Source of the DNA: JBOGUF01 sp050696075
GTDB taxonomy: Bacteria > Chloroflexota > Chloroflexia > Thermomicrobiales > UBA6265
NCBI GenBank assembly: GCA_050696075.1
Contig: JBOGUF010000040.1
Span: forward strand, 1 to 41,971
Direction of reading: 5' to 3'
Length of the DNA stretch: 41,971 nt
Shown here: positions 23,253 to 29,958 of the stretch, in pieces
Numbering within the stretch: position 1 is the first letter of the stretch
Layout: every line of letters starts with the position of its first letter
Position numbers and translations under genes: made by a program
The notes under the pieces: generated by a model
What the model was told of the DNA's origin: nothing
Database searches by the model: none
What the model saw: only the letters and a program-made list of their open reading frames with translations

Positions 23253-23960
23253 ATGAGGCAAACCCTGCTGACCCTATCCGTCCTTCTAGTGATGATGGCG
23301 GCGATTGCCGCCATCGCAACCGGGCCGGCATCGCGTGCCCAACAGACGCTGCCGACGCCGGAGGGGCAACTCGGCGGGCCGATGCCGCTCCCGACTCAGG
23401 GGCAGCCCGGCAATCTCCCCAGCCCGACGACGCCGCCAACGCCGACGATCGAGTCCGCGACGCCCGCGGCCGGCGTTCCTCACCCGGCCGCATGCCGGGT
23501 CGCCGCCCGCTCGATCGAAGAACTTATCGTCCTCGCGCACAGCGACGTTCCGCCGCCGCCGTCCGATGACGGTGGCGTGCCGGCCGATGCGGCGACGGCC
23601 GACGGCGTGCTGGCGACCGCGCACGAACTCGTCGCCTGTCTGAACGCCGGCGACCAGCTTCGCGTTGCCGCGCTGCTGACGGACGACTACCTCGCGCGCC
23701 TGCTGGCCGACACCGGCTGGGCGCCCGACGAGGTGCTGTCGATCCTCGGCCCGCTGCTGCCTCGCGCGCCCGAACGCTGGATTGCCGTCGCGGCCGTGAC
23801 CGACGCGTGCGCCCTGCCGGACGGCGGCGCCGTTGCCACCGTCGTCCTCTTCGACCCCGAACGCTTCCCGCTCGGGACGACGTCGCGGCATCGGTTCGTT
23901 TTCGCGCACGACGGGGATCGGTGGCTGGTCGACGACGTGCTGCCGCTGGCCGGAACATGA
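23253..23960 (+). CDS. Secreted protein of unknown function with Pro/Thr linker and NTF2-like end
   Basis: A 235-aa protein: signal peptide (MRQTLLTLSVLLVMMAAIAA, cleavage probably near ASRAQ), a Pro/Thr/Gly-rich linker (about 30-75), then a C-terminal globular domain. Features there such as ATAHELVACLNAGDQLRVAALLTDDYLARLL and FVFAHDGDRWLVDDVLPL suggest a SnoaL/NTF2-like (DUF4440-type) fold. I cannot name a function. GGAGTCGG precedes ATG 23253. It stands alone on the plus strand, divergent from the SDR gene and convergent with the PIN gene. Confidence 0.75.
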   Translation: MRQTLLTLSVLLVMMAAIAAIATGPASRAQQTLPTPEGQLGGPMPLPTQGQPGNLPSPTTPPTPTIESATPAAGVPHPAACRVAARSIEELIVLAHSDVPPPPSDDGGVPADAATADGVLATAHELVACLNAGDQLRVAALLTDDYLARLLADTGWAPDEVLSILGPLLPRAPERWIAVAAVTDACALPDGGAVATVVLFDPERFPLGTTSRHRFVFAHDGDRWLVDDVLPLAGT

Positions 23961-23989
23961 TCGGGACCTGAAGCCGCGGACAGTTACAG

Positions 23990-24445
23990 TTACAGACTCT
24001 CGGAGCCATCGACTGCCGGATTCCAGCGTACGATCCCCGGCAAACGATCGAAGTCCGCGTCAAATGAGGCAAGCCGCGTTGCCTGCACTTCGGCATAAGC
24101 TGCGCCGAGTACATCGACAAAGTCCAATCGCGGGAAGGTCGCCCAGCGGTCAAGCGCGCGAAGGCAGATCCGCTTCGTCGGGAGTCGGAACCCGTGGAGA
24201 AGCAGGATCGGCTTCAACCGTTCGCCAGTTTCAGCCGGACGCGGTCGGTAATGGCGCTTGCCCGAGAGAATATAGGCGACCTCAGCGAGGACAGCTTCGG
24301 AGGTCGTGATCTCCTCTTCCCCGCGTTCGACGAGCTGGAATAGACCGGTGGCCATCTCCGCCATTGCTTGCTCGACAGGCGTTACGGGAACAGTCACCGC
24401 GCGAATAAAGTAGTTCGCATCGACGAATATCACCCTCGGCTCCAC
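23990..24445 (-). CDS. PIN-domain ribonuclease toxin (VapC family)
   Basis: A 151-aa PIN domain. Acidic active-site residues are visible: Asp9 in IFVDANYF, Glu55 in VLAEVAYIL, Asp108/111 in LDFVDVLGAAYAE and Asp129 in SFDADFDRLPG. It is longer than minimal VapCs (about 130). It overlaps the upstream AbrB-type antitoxin gene by 16 nt. VapC toxins cleave tRNA or rRNA when freed of antitoxin. Confidence 0.9.
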   Translation of the reverse strand: MEPRVIFVDANYFIRAVTVPVTPVEQAMAEMATGLFQLVERGEEEITTSEAVLAEVAYILSGKRHYRPRPAETGERLKPILLLHGFRLPTKRICLRALDRWATFPRLDFVDVLGAAYAEVQATRLASFDADFDRLPGIVRWNPAVDGSESL

Positions 24446-24705
24446 CGTTCCACTTTGTGGGCAATCGCCTCGCCCTTAGCCTCGTCAATCTCGGCGTCGA
24501 GATCGGCGGTTGTCGGACGATCCAGCGGCGGAATCGAACCGAAGACAGACTCCAGCGTGGCGTACTTGACGGGTCGCAAGTGGACCGCCCCTTCGTCAAT
24601 GACGAAGGCGATCTTGTCTCGCGTCCCGATGCCGAGCTCCTTCCGCACCTCGCTGGGAATCGTGACTTGGCCCTTGCTCGTGATCGTGGAGATGATCTCT
24701 TTCAT
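24430..24705 (-). CDS. AbrB/MazE-type antitoxin partnered with a PIN toxin
   Basis: A 91-aa protein. Residues about 5-45 (STITSKGQVTIPSEVRKELGIGTRDKIAFVI) form the swapped-hairpin AbrB DNA-binding fold. The C-terminal half, with ADLDAEIDEAKGEAIAHK, is the toxin-binding tail. ATG 24705 is fixed by GGAGGG 5 nt upstream. The two genes overlap and are translated together; the antitoxin probably represses its own promoter. Confidence 0.92.
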   Translation of the reverse strand: MKEIISTITSKGQVTIPSEVRKELGIGTRDKIAFVIDEGAVHLRPVKYATLESVFGSIPPLDRPTTADLDAEIDEAKGEAIAHKVERWSRG

Positions 24706-24835
24706 GATTGCCCTCCAGACAAGGACAGCATCGCACGGCAAGGCACGACAGGTGACTCCTTACCTCGGCAATCGACCAAGGAGGCGGCAGCCCGGCAACG
24801 ACAACAGCAGTTGTATCTCGCGGATGCGCATTCGA

Positions 24836-25441
24836 TCAGTCGCTGCGCTCGACGACCTCGAGGACGCGAAAGCTCGCGCGCGAGAGGACGACAAACGACG
24901 GGCAGGTCAACCGCTGCCAGAGGGCGAAAGGGTCCACCCCGGACCGCTCGCCGGCGAAGAGCGAGATGACCGTGCCGTGGGCGACGACGATCAGGTGCTG
25001 GTCCGGATGTTCGGCAAGGAGGCGATCGACGGCAGCGGCGAACCGGCGCCGCGCGGCAGACGCTGATTCCTCCCCGAAGACGACCGCGTCCGGGTTGGCG
25101 AAAAACCGCTCGACGGCACTGGTGAGTTTGTCGGCGCCGAGCCAGCCGACGGTTTCTCGCTCGTGTTCATGAAGTCCGGGCGCGATCTGCGCCATGCATC
25201 CCCAGTCGGCGGCGACGATCTCGGCCGTTTCCCGCGCCTTCGGCTCGGCGCTGCCAACCACGACGGCCGGCCGAAAGCGCGCCAACCGCTCGGCCAGCGC
25301 GTGCGCCTGCCGCCGCCCATCCTCACCGAGTACCCAGCGGCGCGCGGGGAGACTCGGCACGAGGACGGGCATCGCGTGCTTGACCAGGACCAAGACGGGT
25401 TCGCCGGGAGCCTCGGCACCATCGAGATCGGCGTCGCTCAT
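24836..25441 (-). CDS. Histidine phosphatase family protein with a variant RHG motif
   Basis: A 201-aa protein of the phosphoglycerate-mutase-like branch. The motif containing the phospho-accepting His reads KHA (21-23, in LVLVKHAMPV) instead of RHG/RHA, replacing the phosphate-binding Arg with Lys. A second His is in LIVVAHGTVISLF and an Arg/Glu pair occurs in GSAEPKARETAEIV. Likely a small-molecule phosphatase of unknown substrate. ATG 25441 is preferred for the GGAAGA upstream; another ATG four codons earlier has none. It lies between the AbrB/PIN pair and hicB. Confidence 0.82.
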   Translation of the reverse strand: MSDADLDGAEAPGEPVLVLVKHAMPVLVPSLPARRWVLGEDGRRQAHALAERLARFRPAVVVGSAEPKARETAEIVAADWGCMAQIAPGLHEHERETVGWLGADKLTSAVERFFANPDAVVFGEESASAARRRFAAAVDRLLAEHPDQHLIVVAHGTVISLFAGERSGVDPFALWQRLTCPSFVVLSRASFRVLEVVERSD

Positions 25442-25475
25442 CTTATCTTCCATAGAGCGGGGCACACCAGCGGGT

Positions 25476-25504
25476 TTGAACGGGAAGGTGCATCGGCATA
25501 GTCT
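25476..25504 (+). promoter_or_regulatory. Candidate promoter of the hicB/hicA pair
   Basis: TTGAAC (25476-25481), 17-nt spacer, TAGTCT (25499-25504), about 55 nt upstream of the hicB-like start. Agreement with consensus is moderate. Confidence 0.5.
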
Positions 25505-25560
25505 ATACGCACAGCGCGGCAACCTGGCCAAGTCCGGCTAGCGCGGAAAGGACGACTCCT

Positions 25561-25782
25561 GTGGAGCGAATGACGGCCGTGTTTGAGCAATCCGGCGAGT
25601 GGTGGATCGGCTACGTTGAGGAGTTGCCTGGAGCCAACACCCAGGCTCGAACTTTGGAGGAAGCGCGCGACAACCTGCGCGAAGCGGTCCATCTCGTCTT
25701 CGAGGCAAATCGCGACCTCGCTCGCCGGGCCAGCGAGGGACGCCAGGTGATCCGCGAAGAACTCATCCTGCGATCGGCGTGA
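25561..25782 (+). CDS. HicB-family antitoxin (partner toxin frameshifted)
   Basis: A 73-aa protein with the partly degraded RNase-H-like fold of HicB: FEQSGEWWIGYVEELPGANTQARTLEEARDNLREAVHLVFEANRD. This is the usual YVEELPG...TLEEAR..L.EA pattern. GTG 25561 has AAAGGA 8 nt upstream; ATG 25570 is possible. The stop TGA overlaps the GTG of the following hicA (GTGA), the reverse order (antitoxin first) found in many Chloroflexota and cyanobacterial pairs. Confidence 0.88.
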   Translation: MERMTAVFEQSGEWWIGYVEELPGANTQARTLEEARDNLREAVHLVFEANRDLARRASEGRQVIREELILRSA

Positions 25783-25962
25783 AACGACACGCCCTGCCGC
25801 GGCACATGAAGGTCCACGAATGCGAATTGCTCCGGGAGGGGGCCAAACATTCGGTGTATTGGAATCCCGTCACCCGCAACGTAACCACCGTGCCTCGCCA
25901 TACAGAAGTTGTTGATGTGCTCGAAGATCTGCAAGGATCTCGGCATTCCCGCGCCGCGCTAA
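25779..25962 (+). pseudogene. HicA-type mRNA-interferase toxin, frameshifted
   Basis: Residues 1-46 from GTG 25779 follow HicA: KRHALPRHMKVHECELLREGAKHSVYWNP..., with the catalytic His in AKHSVYW, then VTTVPRHTEV. The normal end KICKDLGIPAPR plus stop TAA (25960-25962) is present but in another frame, beginning at 25924. The shift lies at about 25918-25923, net +1 (or a loss of 2 or 5 nt). The toxin would lose its last 13 residues and run on in a frame antisense to the MFS gene. A sequencing or assembly error is the main alternative. Confidence 0.75.
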
Positions 25963-27248
25963 CCGACTTCGCCGCGACCGGCACGTCCCGGACTGGTTTG
26001 CCGACCGGCGGCCAGCGCCTGGTCGGTGACGACCGCGAAGAAGGGCAGGAACAAGAAGAGACTGAGGCCGCCGCAGACCGCGAAGACCGCGCGCAACCCC
26101 GCGACCTCGGCGATGCCGCCGGCCAGGAGCGAGCCAATGGCGAAGGCGCCGAATCCGCAGAGGCGGAAGGCGCTGCTGACCCGACCGAGCAAGGCGTCGG
26201 GCACCGCCTGCTGGCGAACCGAGGTCACGACCACGCCCCACATCGTCGCCCCCACCCCGCCCACCACCGCCGCCGCGCCGACCAGCCACGGGTTCGCCGT
26301 CAACGCCGGCATCCCGACCATCGCGATCGTGCCGAGAATGTCGACCCCAATCGCCCAGCGCCGCCCGAGCAGGCGCATCGCCGGCACGGCGACGATCGTG
26401 CCGATCACGCCGCCGATCCCGATCGCGGTCAAGAGCAGGCCGTAGCCGAACGACGAGAGTCCCATCGGCCCCGGCGCCACGGCGTACAAGACCAGGACCG
26501 ACATCCAAGCAGCCCAGCCGAGGTTCATCACAAAGACGATCAGGGCCAGCGTCCGCAGCAGCGCATGGCCCCAGAGGAAGCGCAATCCTTCGCCGATCTC
26601 GGCCCGAAGCCGTCGCTCCACCGTCTGCGCCGGACGGAACGCGCCGCGCAGCAGCAACAGCGTGCCGGCAGCCACCAAATAGAGCGCCGCGCTCGTGCCC
26701 ATGGCAAGCGCGATGCCGATGCCGGCCAGCGCGCCACCGAGCGGCGGGCCAATGAACCCGTTAGCGACCGTCTGCGCGCCAAGCAGCCGGGCATTCGCGC
26801 CTTCGAGTTGGACGCCGGCCACCACCGACGGCAGGATCGCCTGCGCTGCCGTGTCGGCGAACGTCTCCGCCGCGCCCAGCGCAAAGGCCGCAAGGTACAC
26901 GACCGGTAGCGTGACCACGTCGAGCGCGACCGCGACGACCAGGACGCCGATGGCGGCAGCGCGCAGCAGGTTGGCGGCGACCATCGTTTGCCGCCGGTCG
27001 AGCCGATCGACGAGCGCGCCCGCCAGGAGTGCGAAGACCAGCCACGGCAAGGTGAGCGCGAATGTCACGCCCGCCACCGACGCCGGCGAGCCGGTCAGGC
27101 TGACAGCCAACAACGGCAGCGTCACCTGAAAGATGCCGTCCGCAAGGTTGGACGCCGTCGACCCGCCCCAGAGCGCCGGAAAGCTCTGCCCCATCGCGGC
27201 GACCGGCAAGAGACGCCTTGGATTGACGACCGCTCGCGGACTCGCCAC
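25959..27248 (-). CDS. MFS exporter (MFS_3/enterobactin-exporter-like family)
   Basis: A 429-aa integral membrane protein with about 12 helices. The cytoplasmic loop LAGALVDRLDRRQTMVAANLLRAAAIG is the MFS motif A of this branch, and RRWAIGVDILGTIAMVG resembles its second-half equivalent. Such proteins export drugs, siderophores or other small compounds. GTG 27248 is chosen because GGGAGG lies 5 nt upstream; an earlier in-frame ATG would overlap the promoter inverted repeat. It is divergent from the CGNR-type regulator, and its 3' end overlaps the broken hicA by 4 nt. Confidence 0.9.
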   Translation of the reverse strand: MASPRAVVNPRRLLPVAAMGQSFPALWGGSTASNLADGIFQVTLPLLAVSLTGSPASVAGVTFALTLPWLVFALLAGALVDRLDRRQTMVAANLLRAAAIGVLVVAVALDVVTLPVVYLAAFALGAAETFADTAAQAILPSVVAGVQLEGANARLLGAQTVANGFIGPPLGGALAGIGIALAMGTSAALYLVAAGTLLLLRGAFRPAQTVERRLRAEIGEGLRFLWGHALLRTLALIVFVMNLGWAAWMSVLVLYAVAPGPMGLSSFGYGLLLTAIGIGGVIGTIVAVPAMRLLGRRWAIGVDILGTIAMVGMPALTANPWLVGAAAVVGGVGATMWGVVVTSVRQQAVPDALLGRVSSAFRLCGFGAFAIGSLLAGGIAEVAGLRAVFAVCGGLSLFLFLPFFAVVTDQALAAGRQTSPGRAGRGEVG

Positions 27249-27288
27249 TTTGCCTCCCGTTGACCTCGTCACGCCGATCGAGTACGCT

Positions 27289-27330
27289 GGTATGGTAAGG
27301 ATTAACATCCAATTCTGTCCTTACCATACC
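27289..27330. promoter_or_regulatory. 13-bp inverted repeat covering both divergent -10 boxes (candidate operator)
   Basis: GGTATGGTAAGGA (27289-27301) and its exact reverse complement (27318-27330) are separated by 16 nt. The right arm contains the -10 of the MFS promoter. The left arm contains TGGTATGGT, an extended -10 for the rightward CGNR gene. A dimeric regulator bound here would block both promoters. Confidence 0.85.
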
Positions 27331-27351
27331 GACACGCGCGTACGCTGTCAA
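27323..27351 (-). promoter_or_regulatory. Sigma-70-type promoter of the MFS exporter gene
   Basis: On the minus strand TTGACA (27351-27346), 17-nt spacer, TATGGT (27328-27323). The -10 box is inside the right arm of the inverted repeat. Confidence 0.75.
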
Positions 27352-27369
27352 TGGCTTGTGAGTGCTTAC

Positions 27370-27906
27370 ATGGATGCGTGGCCGAGCCTAGCTCTCGACC
27401 TGATCAATACCTTCGACCCGTACTACGACGAGCCGGAGTCGTTGCGCACGCCCGCGGACCTGGCGCGGTTTTTGGTGGGCCACGACATCGCGGTTGCGGG
27501 GGCGCTGGACGGCGGGGACCTGCGCGCCGCGCGGGAGCTTCGCGATCACCTGCGCGCGGTCTTCGCCTCGACGGACGCGGACGCGGCCGCATCCGTCTTG
27601 AATGAACTGTTGGACGGGGTCAGCGTGCGACCGCACGTCGCACCAGACGACGACGGCGTCTGGCACACCGTTCTCTCGGCGAATCCGGACACGCCGCCGG
27701 TGGAACGGCTATTAGTCGAGACGGCACTTGGTGTCGGCGCGGCGCTCCAGCACTATGGCCTCGATCGCCTGCACGTCTGCGCCTCGCCTCCCTGCCGGGA
27801 GGCATTCGTCGACACCTCGCGCAACGCCTCCCGCCGCTTCTGCTCCGACCGCTGCGCCAACCGCTACAACGTCGCCGCGTTTCGGGAGCGGCAACGGGCG
27901 AGATGA
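27370..27906 (+). CDS. CGNR zinc-finger (ABATE-domain) regulator-like protein
   Basis: A 178-aa protein. The N-terminal part (SLALDLINTFDPYYDEPESLRTPADLARFL) is the ABATE ligand-binding-like domain. The C-terminus has a four-cysteine treble clef CASPPCREAFVDTSRN...FCSDRCANRYNVAAFRER, where CGNR is written CANR. The family is treated as stress or metabolite-responsive transcription regulators from sequence alone. ATG 27370 is chosen by similarity; GTG 27358 is possible and neither has a strong ribosome site. It is divergent from the MFS exporter across the inverted repeat, suggesting ligand-controlled export (inference). Confidence 0.85.
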   Translation: MDAWPSLALDLINTFDPYYDEPESLRTPADLARFLVGHDIAVAGALDGGDLRAARELRDHLRAVFASTDADAAASVLNELLDGVSVRPHVAPDDDGVWHTVLSANPDTPPVERLLVETALGVGAALQHYGLDRLHVCASPPCREAFVDTSRNASRRFCSDRCANRYNVAAFRERQRAR

Positions 27907-27916
27907 GCGAGATTGA

Positions 27917-28360
27917 CTAGTTGCTTGAGTTTTCGATCTGGAAATCACCGATCCAGCGGACGAAGGGGAACGCATGGCCCAGTGTGCGCAGCAGTCGTTG
28001 GTCGTCGGTCCATAGGTCGCAGCCGTATTCCTGTGCGATCACGACGTAGTGGGCGTCGTATGCCGCTGGCAGCCCGTAATGATTCGTCAACCTCAGCGCA
28101 CGCTGATGAAGATCGGCTGGTTGACGCGGTTCAACCGGAAAGGAGAGAAGGCGATGGAGCACATCGTCTGCCTCTTCCCACGGCATGCCAAGGCGCCGCA
28201 CGCGCTGCCGCACGATGTTCGTGATCTCGAATCGGAAGAGTGCGGGGGCGACAATCGTCCTCCCGCTCGATGTTGCTTCGCTTAGGAGCGCCTCGGCACG
28301 ATCCGACCAGTCTTCGGGGAACACCCACTGCGCCGCGACAGACGAATCAACGCAGATCAC
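27917..28360 (-). CDS. PIN-domain toxin (VapC-like)
   Basis: A 147-aa PIN domain with Asp5 in MICVDSSVAAQWVFPE, Glu45 in FRFEITNIV, Asp102 in AAYDAHYVVIAQ and Asp119/120 in LWTDDQRLL: all four acidic positions are present. It lies 5 nt downstream of the helix-turn-helix gene, its probable antitoxin. Confidence 0.92.
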   Translation of the reverse strand: MICVDSSVAAQWVFPEDWSDRAEALLSEATSSGRTIVAPALFRFEITNIVRQRVRRLGMPWEEADDVLHRLLSFPVEPRQPADLHQRALRLTNHYGLPAAYDAHYVVIAQEYGCDLWTDDQRLLRTLGHAFPFVRWIGDFQIENSSN

Positions 28361-28365
28361 AGGGG

Positions 28366-28776
28366 CTACTCGCCGCGCTCGTCATACGATCCCGTTACGG
28401 CCTGCCAGAGCTGCTCGTCCCGCTCTTCTCTCATCTCGTGAATGATCTCCCACGACGGGGAGAAGAGACCATACTTCTCAAACAGTTCCTGTCGCAACGC
28501 ACGGGCGCTCTCGATCGCCGCGAACGCCCGCGCCTGTTCCTCAGGCGTCAGCCTCTTGGCCTTGAGCCGTTCAATCTCGTCGGCCTCCGTGACAGGACGG
28601 GCTGGCTCAATCACACGATCCAGATCGTTTCGGCGGATGCGTAGGGACCGCTGCCCCACGCGAACGGCGGGCAGATCGCCACGATCGATCCAGCGGCGAA
28701 CGGTCGAGCGATCCACCTTCAGAATTGACGCCGCCTCGGCAACGGTCAGGAACTCGGTGTCAGTCGTCGTGCTCAT
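28366..28776 (-). CDS. Excisionase-type HTH protein, probable antitoxin of the PIN toxin
   Basis: A 136-aa protein. Residues about 9-57 (FLTVAEAASILKVDRSTVRRWIDRGDLPAVRVGQRSLRIRRNDL) form a MerR/excisionase-like winged HTH. The remainder is a charged helical tail (EEQARAFAAIESARALRQELFEKYG) suited to wrapping the toxin. GGAG lies 8 nt before ATG 28776. A near-consensus promoter is upstream. The HTH-plus-PIN pairing is recurrent in Chloroflexota. Confidence 0.85.
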   Translation of the reverse strand: MSTTTDTEFLTVAEAASILKVDRSTVRRWIDRGDLPAVRVGQRSLRIRRNDLDRVIEPARPVTEADEIERLKAKRLTPEEQARAFAAIESARALRQELFEKYGLFSPSWEIIHEMREERDEQLWQAVTGSYDERGE

Positions 28777-28820
28777 ATCTCTTACTCCATCGGAAGATGG
28801 TGCATAGATGCGCTTGGGGA

Positions 28821-28849
28821 CTTATAGGAGGATCCAGCGCATATGTCAA
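28821..28849 (-). promoter_or_regulatory. Near-consensus promoter of the HTH/PIN pair
   Basis: On the minus strand TTGACA (28849-28844), 17-nt spacer, TATAAG (28826-28821). The -35 box overlaps the stop codon of the upstream ABC ATPase gene (28846-28848), so the pair is tightly packed behind the importer operon yet has its own promoter. Confidence 0.8.
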
Positions 28850-29958
28850 GTGACCCCCTTGGAAGGAGCGACAGTCATCGGCCGCAAGCCGGCTCGGCGT
28901 CCGTCGGGGTCGAACACCACGACGTCGTCGAGCGGCAGCGCAATCCACACCGAATCAGGCAGGTCGCGCCCGGTCGCCGGTGGGACTTTGGCCTTGAAGG
29001 TTTGCCCGTCGCGCTCCAACGTGACCAGGACCTGCCGGCCGATGGTGATCGAGCTCCGGACGACCCGCGCCTCGACGGTGCCGGGCGTCGGCTGCCGGGA
29101 CAGGCGGACGCGCTCCGGGCGGATGCCAACCGTGACGTTGTCCGCCGAGTGTTCGCCGGTGACGGGCACCGGAGCGGAGAAGAGCGGCGAGACGAGGACA
29201 CGGCCAGCGTCTCGGTCCTCAACCATTGCCGCGAAGAAGTTCATGCCGGGGTTGCCCAGGAACCAGCCGCCGAAGACATCGGCCGGGTGATTGTAGAGCT
29301 CACGCGGAGCATCGCACTGGACAATCTTGCCGTCCTGCATCAGCGCGATCCGGTCGGCCAAGGTCATCGCCTCGGTCTGATCGTGGGTGACGTAGACGAT
29401 GGTTTGCCGGAGATGGCGCGTCAACTCCTTGAAGGCGCGCTTCAGTTGTAGCTTGGCGCTCGCGTCGACGTTGGTGATCGGCTCGTCGAAGAGGACGATC
29501 CGCGGCTGGCGGGCGACGGCGCGGGCGACAGCAACCTTCTGCCGCGTTCCGTTGTCGAGCTGGCCCACGTCCTTGTCGAGACTCTCCTCCAGCCCGAGGA
29601 TCTCTGCCACCGTATTGATGCGGCGTACCCGCTCAATCCGATCGAGCTTCTCCGACAGCAGCGGCAGCTCGATGTTGCGCGCAACGCTGATACCACGGTA
29701 GACGACCGGGTACTGAAAGACCATCCCCACGTCGCGCTTGCTCGGCTTGAGACGGGTCACGCGTTGGTCGCCGAAGTAGATCTCGCCGCGGGTCGGCGTC
29801 TCCAACCCGGCGATCATCCGCATCAGCGTCGTCTTGCCGCAGCCGGACGGACCGAGCAAGCACGTCACCTCCGACTCGGGGAAGGCAAAGGTGACGTCGT
29901 CGACGGCGACGACCTCCTTGAATGCTTTGGTCAACCCTTCGACCCGAATCTCAGCCAT
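28846..29958 (-). CDS. ABC importer ATP-binding protein with degenerate signature motif (MalK/UgpC type, partner B)
   Basis: A 370-aa MalK-like ATPase with a C-terminal TOBE domain (VGIRPERVRLSR). Walker A GPSGCGKT (36-43), Q-loop VFQYP, Walker B FDEP with catalytic Glu159 and H-loop His192 (VTHDQTEAM) are consensus. The signature LSGGQ is replaced by LDNGT (134-138). ATG 29958 overlaps the end of the partner ATPase gene by 8 nt. With partner A it should form a heterodimer. A single degenerate motif on each side would make one ATP site non-consensus. Confidence 0.92.
   Translation of the reverse strand: MAEIRVEGLTKAFKEVVAVDDVTFAFPESEVTCLLGPSGCGKTTLMRMIAGLETPTRGEIYFGDQRVTRLKPSKRDVGMVFQYPVVYRGISVARNIELPLLSEKLDRIERVRRINTVAEILGLEESLDKDVGQLDNGTRQKVAVARAVARQPRIVLFDEPITNVDASAKLQLKRAFKELTRHLRQTIVYVTHDQTEAMTLADRIALMQDGKIVQCDAPRELYNHPADVFGGWFLGNPGMNFFAAMVEDRDAGRVLVSPLFSAPVPVTGEHSADNVTVGIRPERVRLSRQPTPGTVEARVVRSSITIGRQVLVTLERDGQTFKAKVPPATGRDLPDSVWIALPLDDVVVFDPDGRRAGLRPMTVAPSKGVT

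Noticed and set aside
25962..26909. A continuous plus-strand frame running from hicA for about 376 codons
   Set aside because: After the hicA segment it is entirely antisense to the MFS exporter gene, whose membrane helices and motifs are clear. Its composition (Arg/Asp/His-rich, low hydrophobicity) is the typical shadow of a GC-rich gene. It shows instead that hicA is frameshifted.
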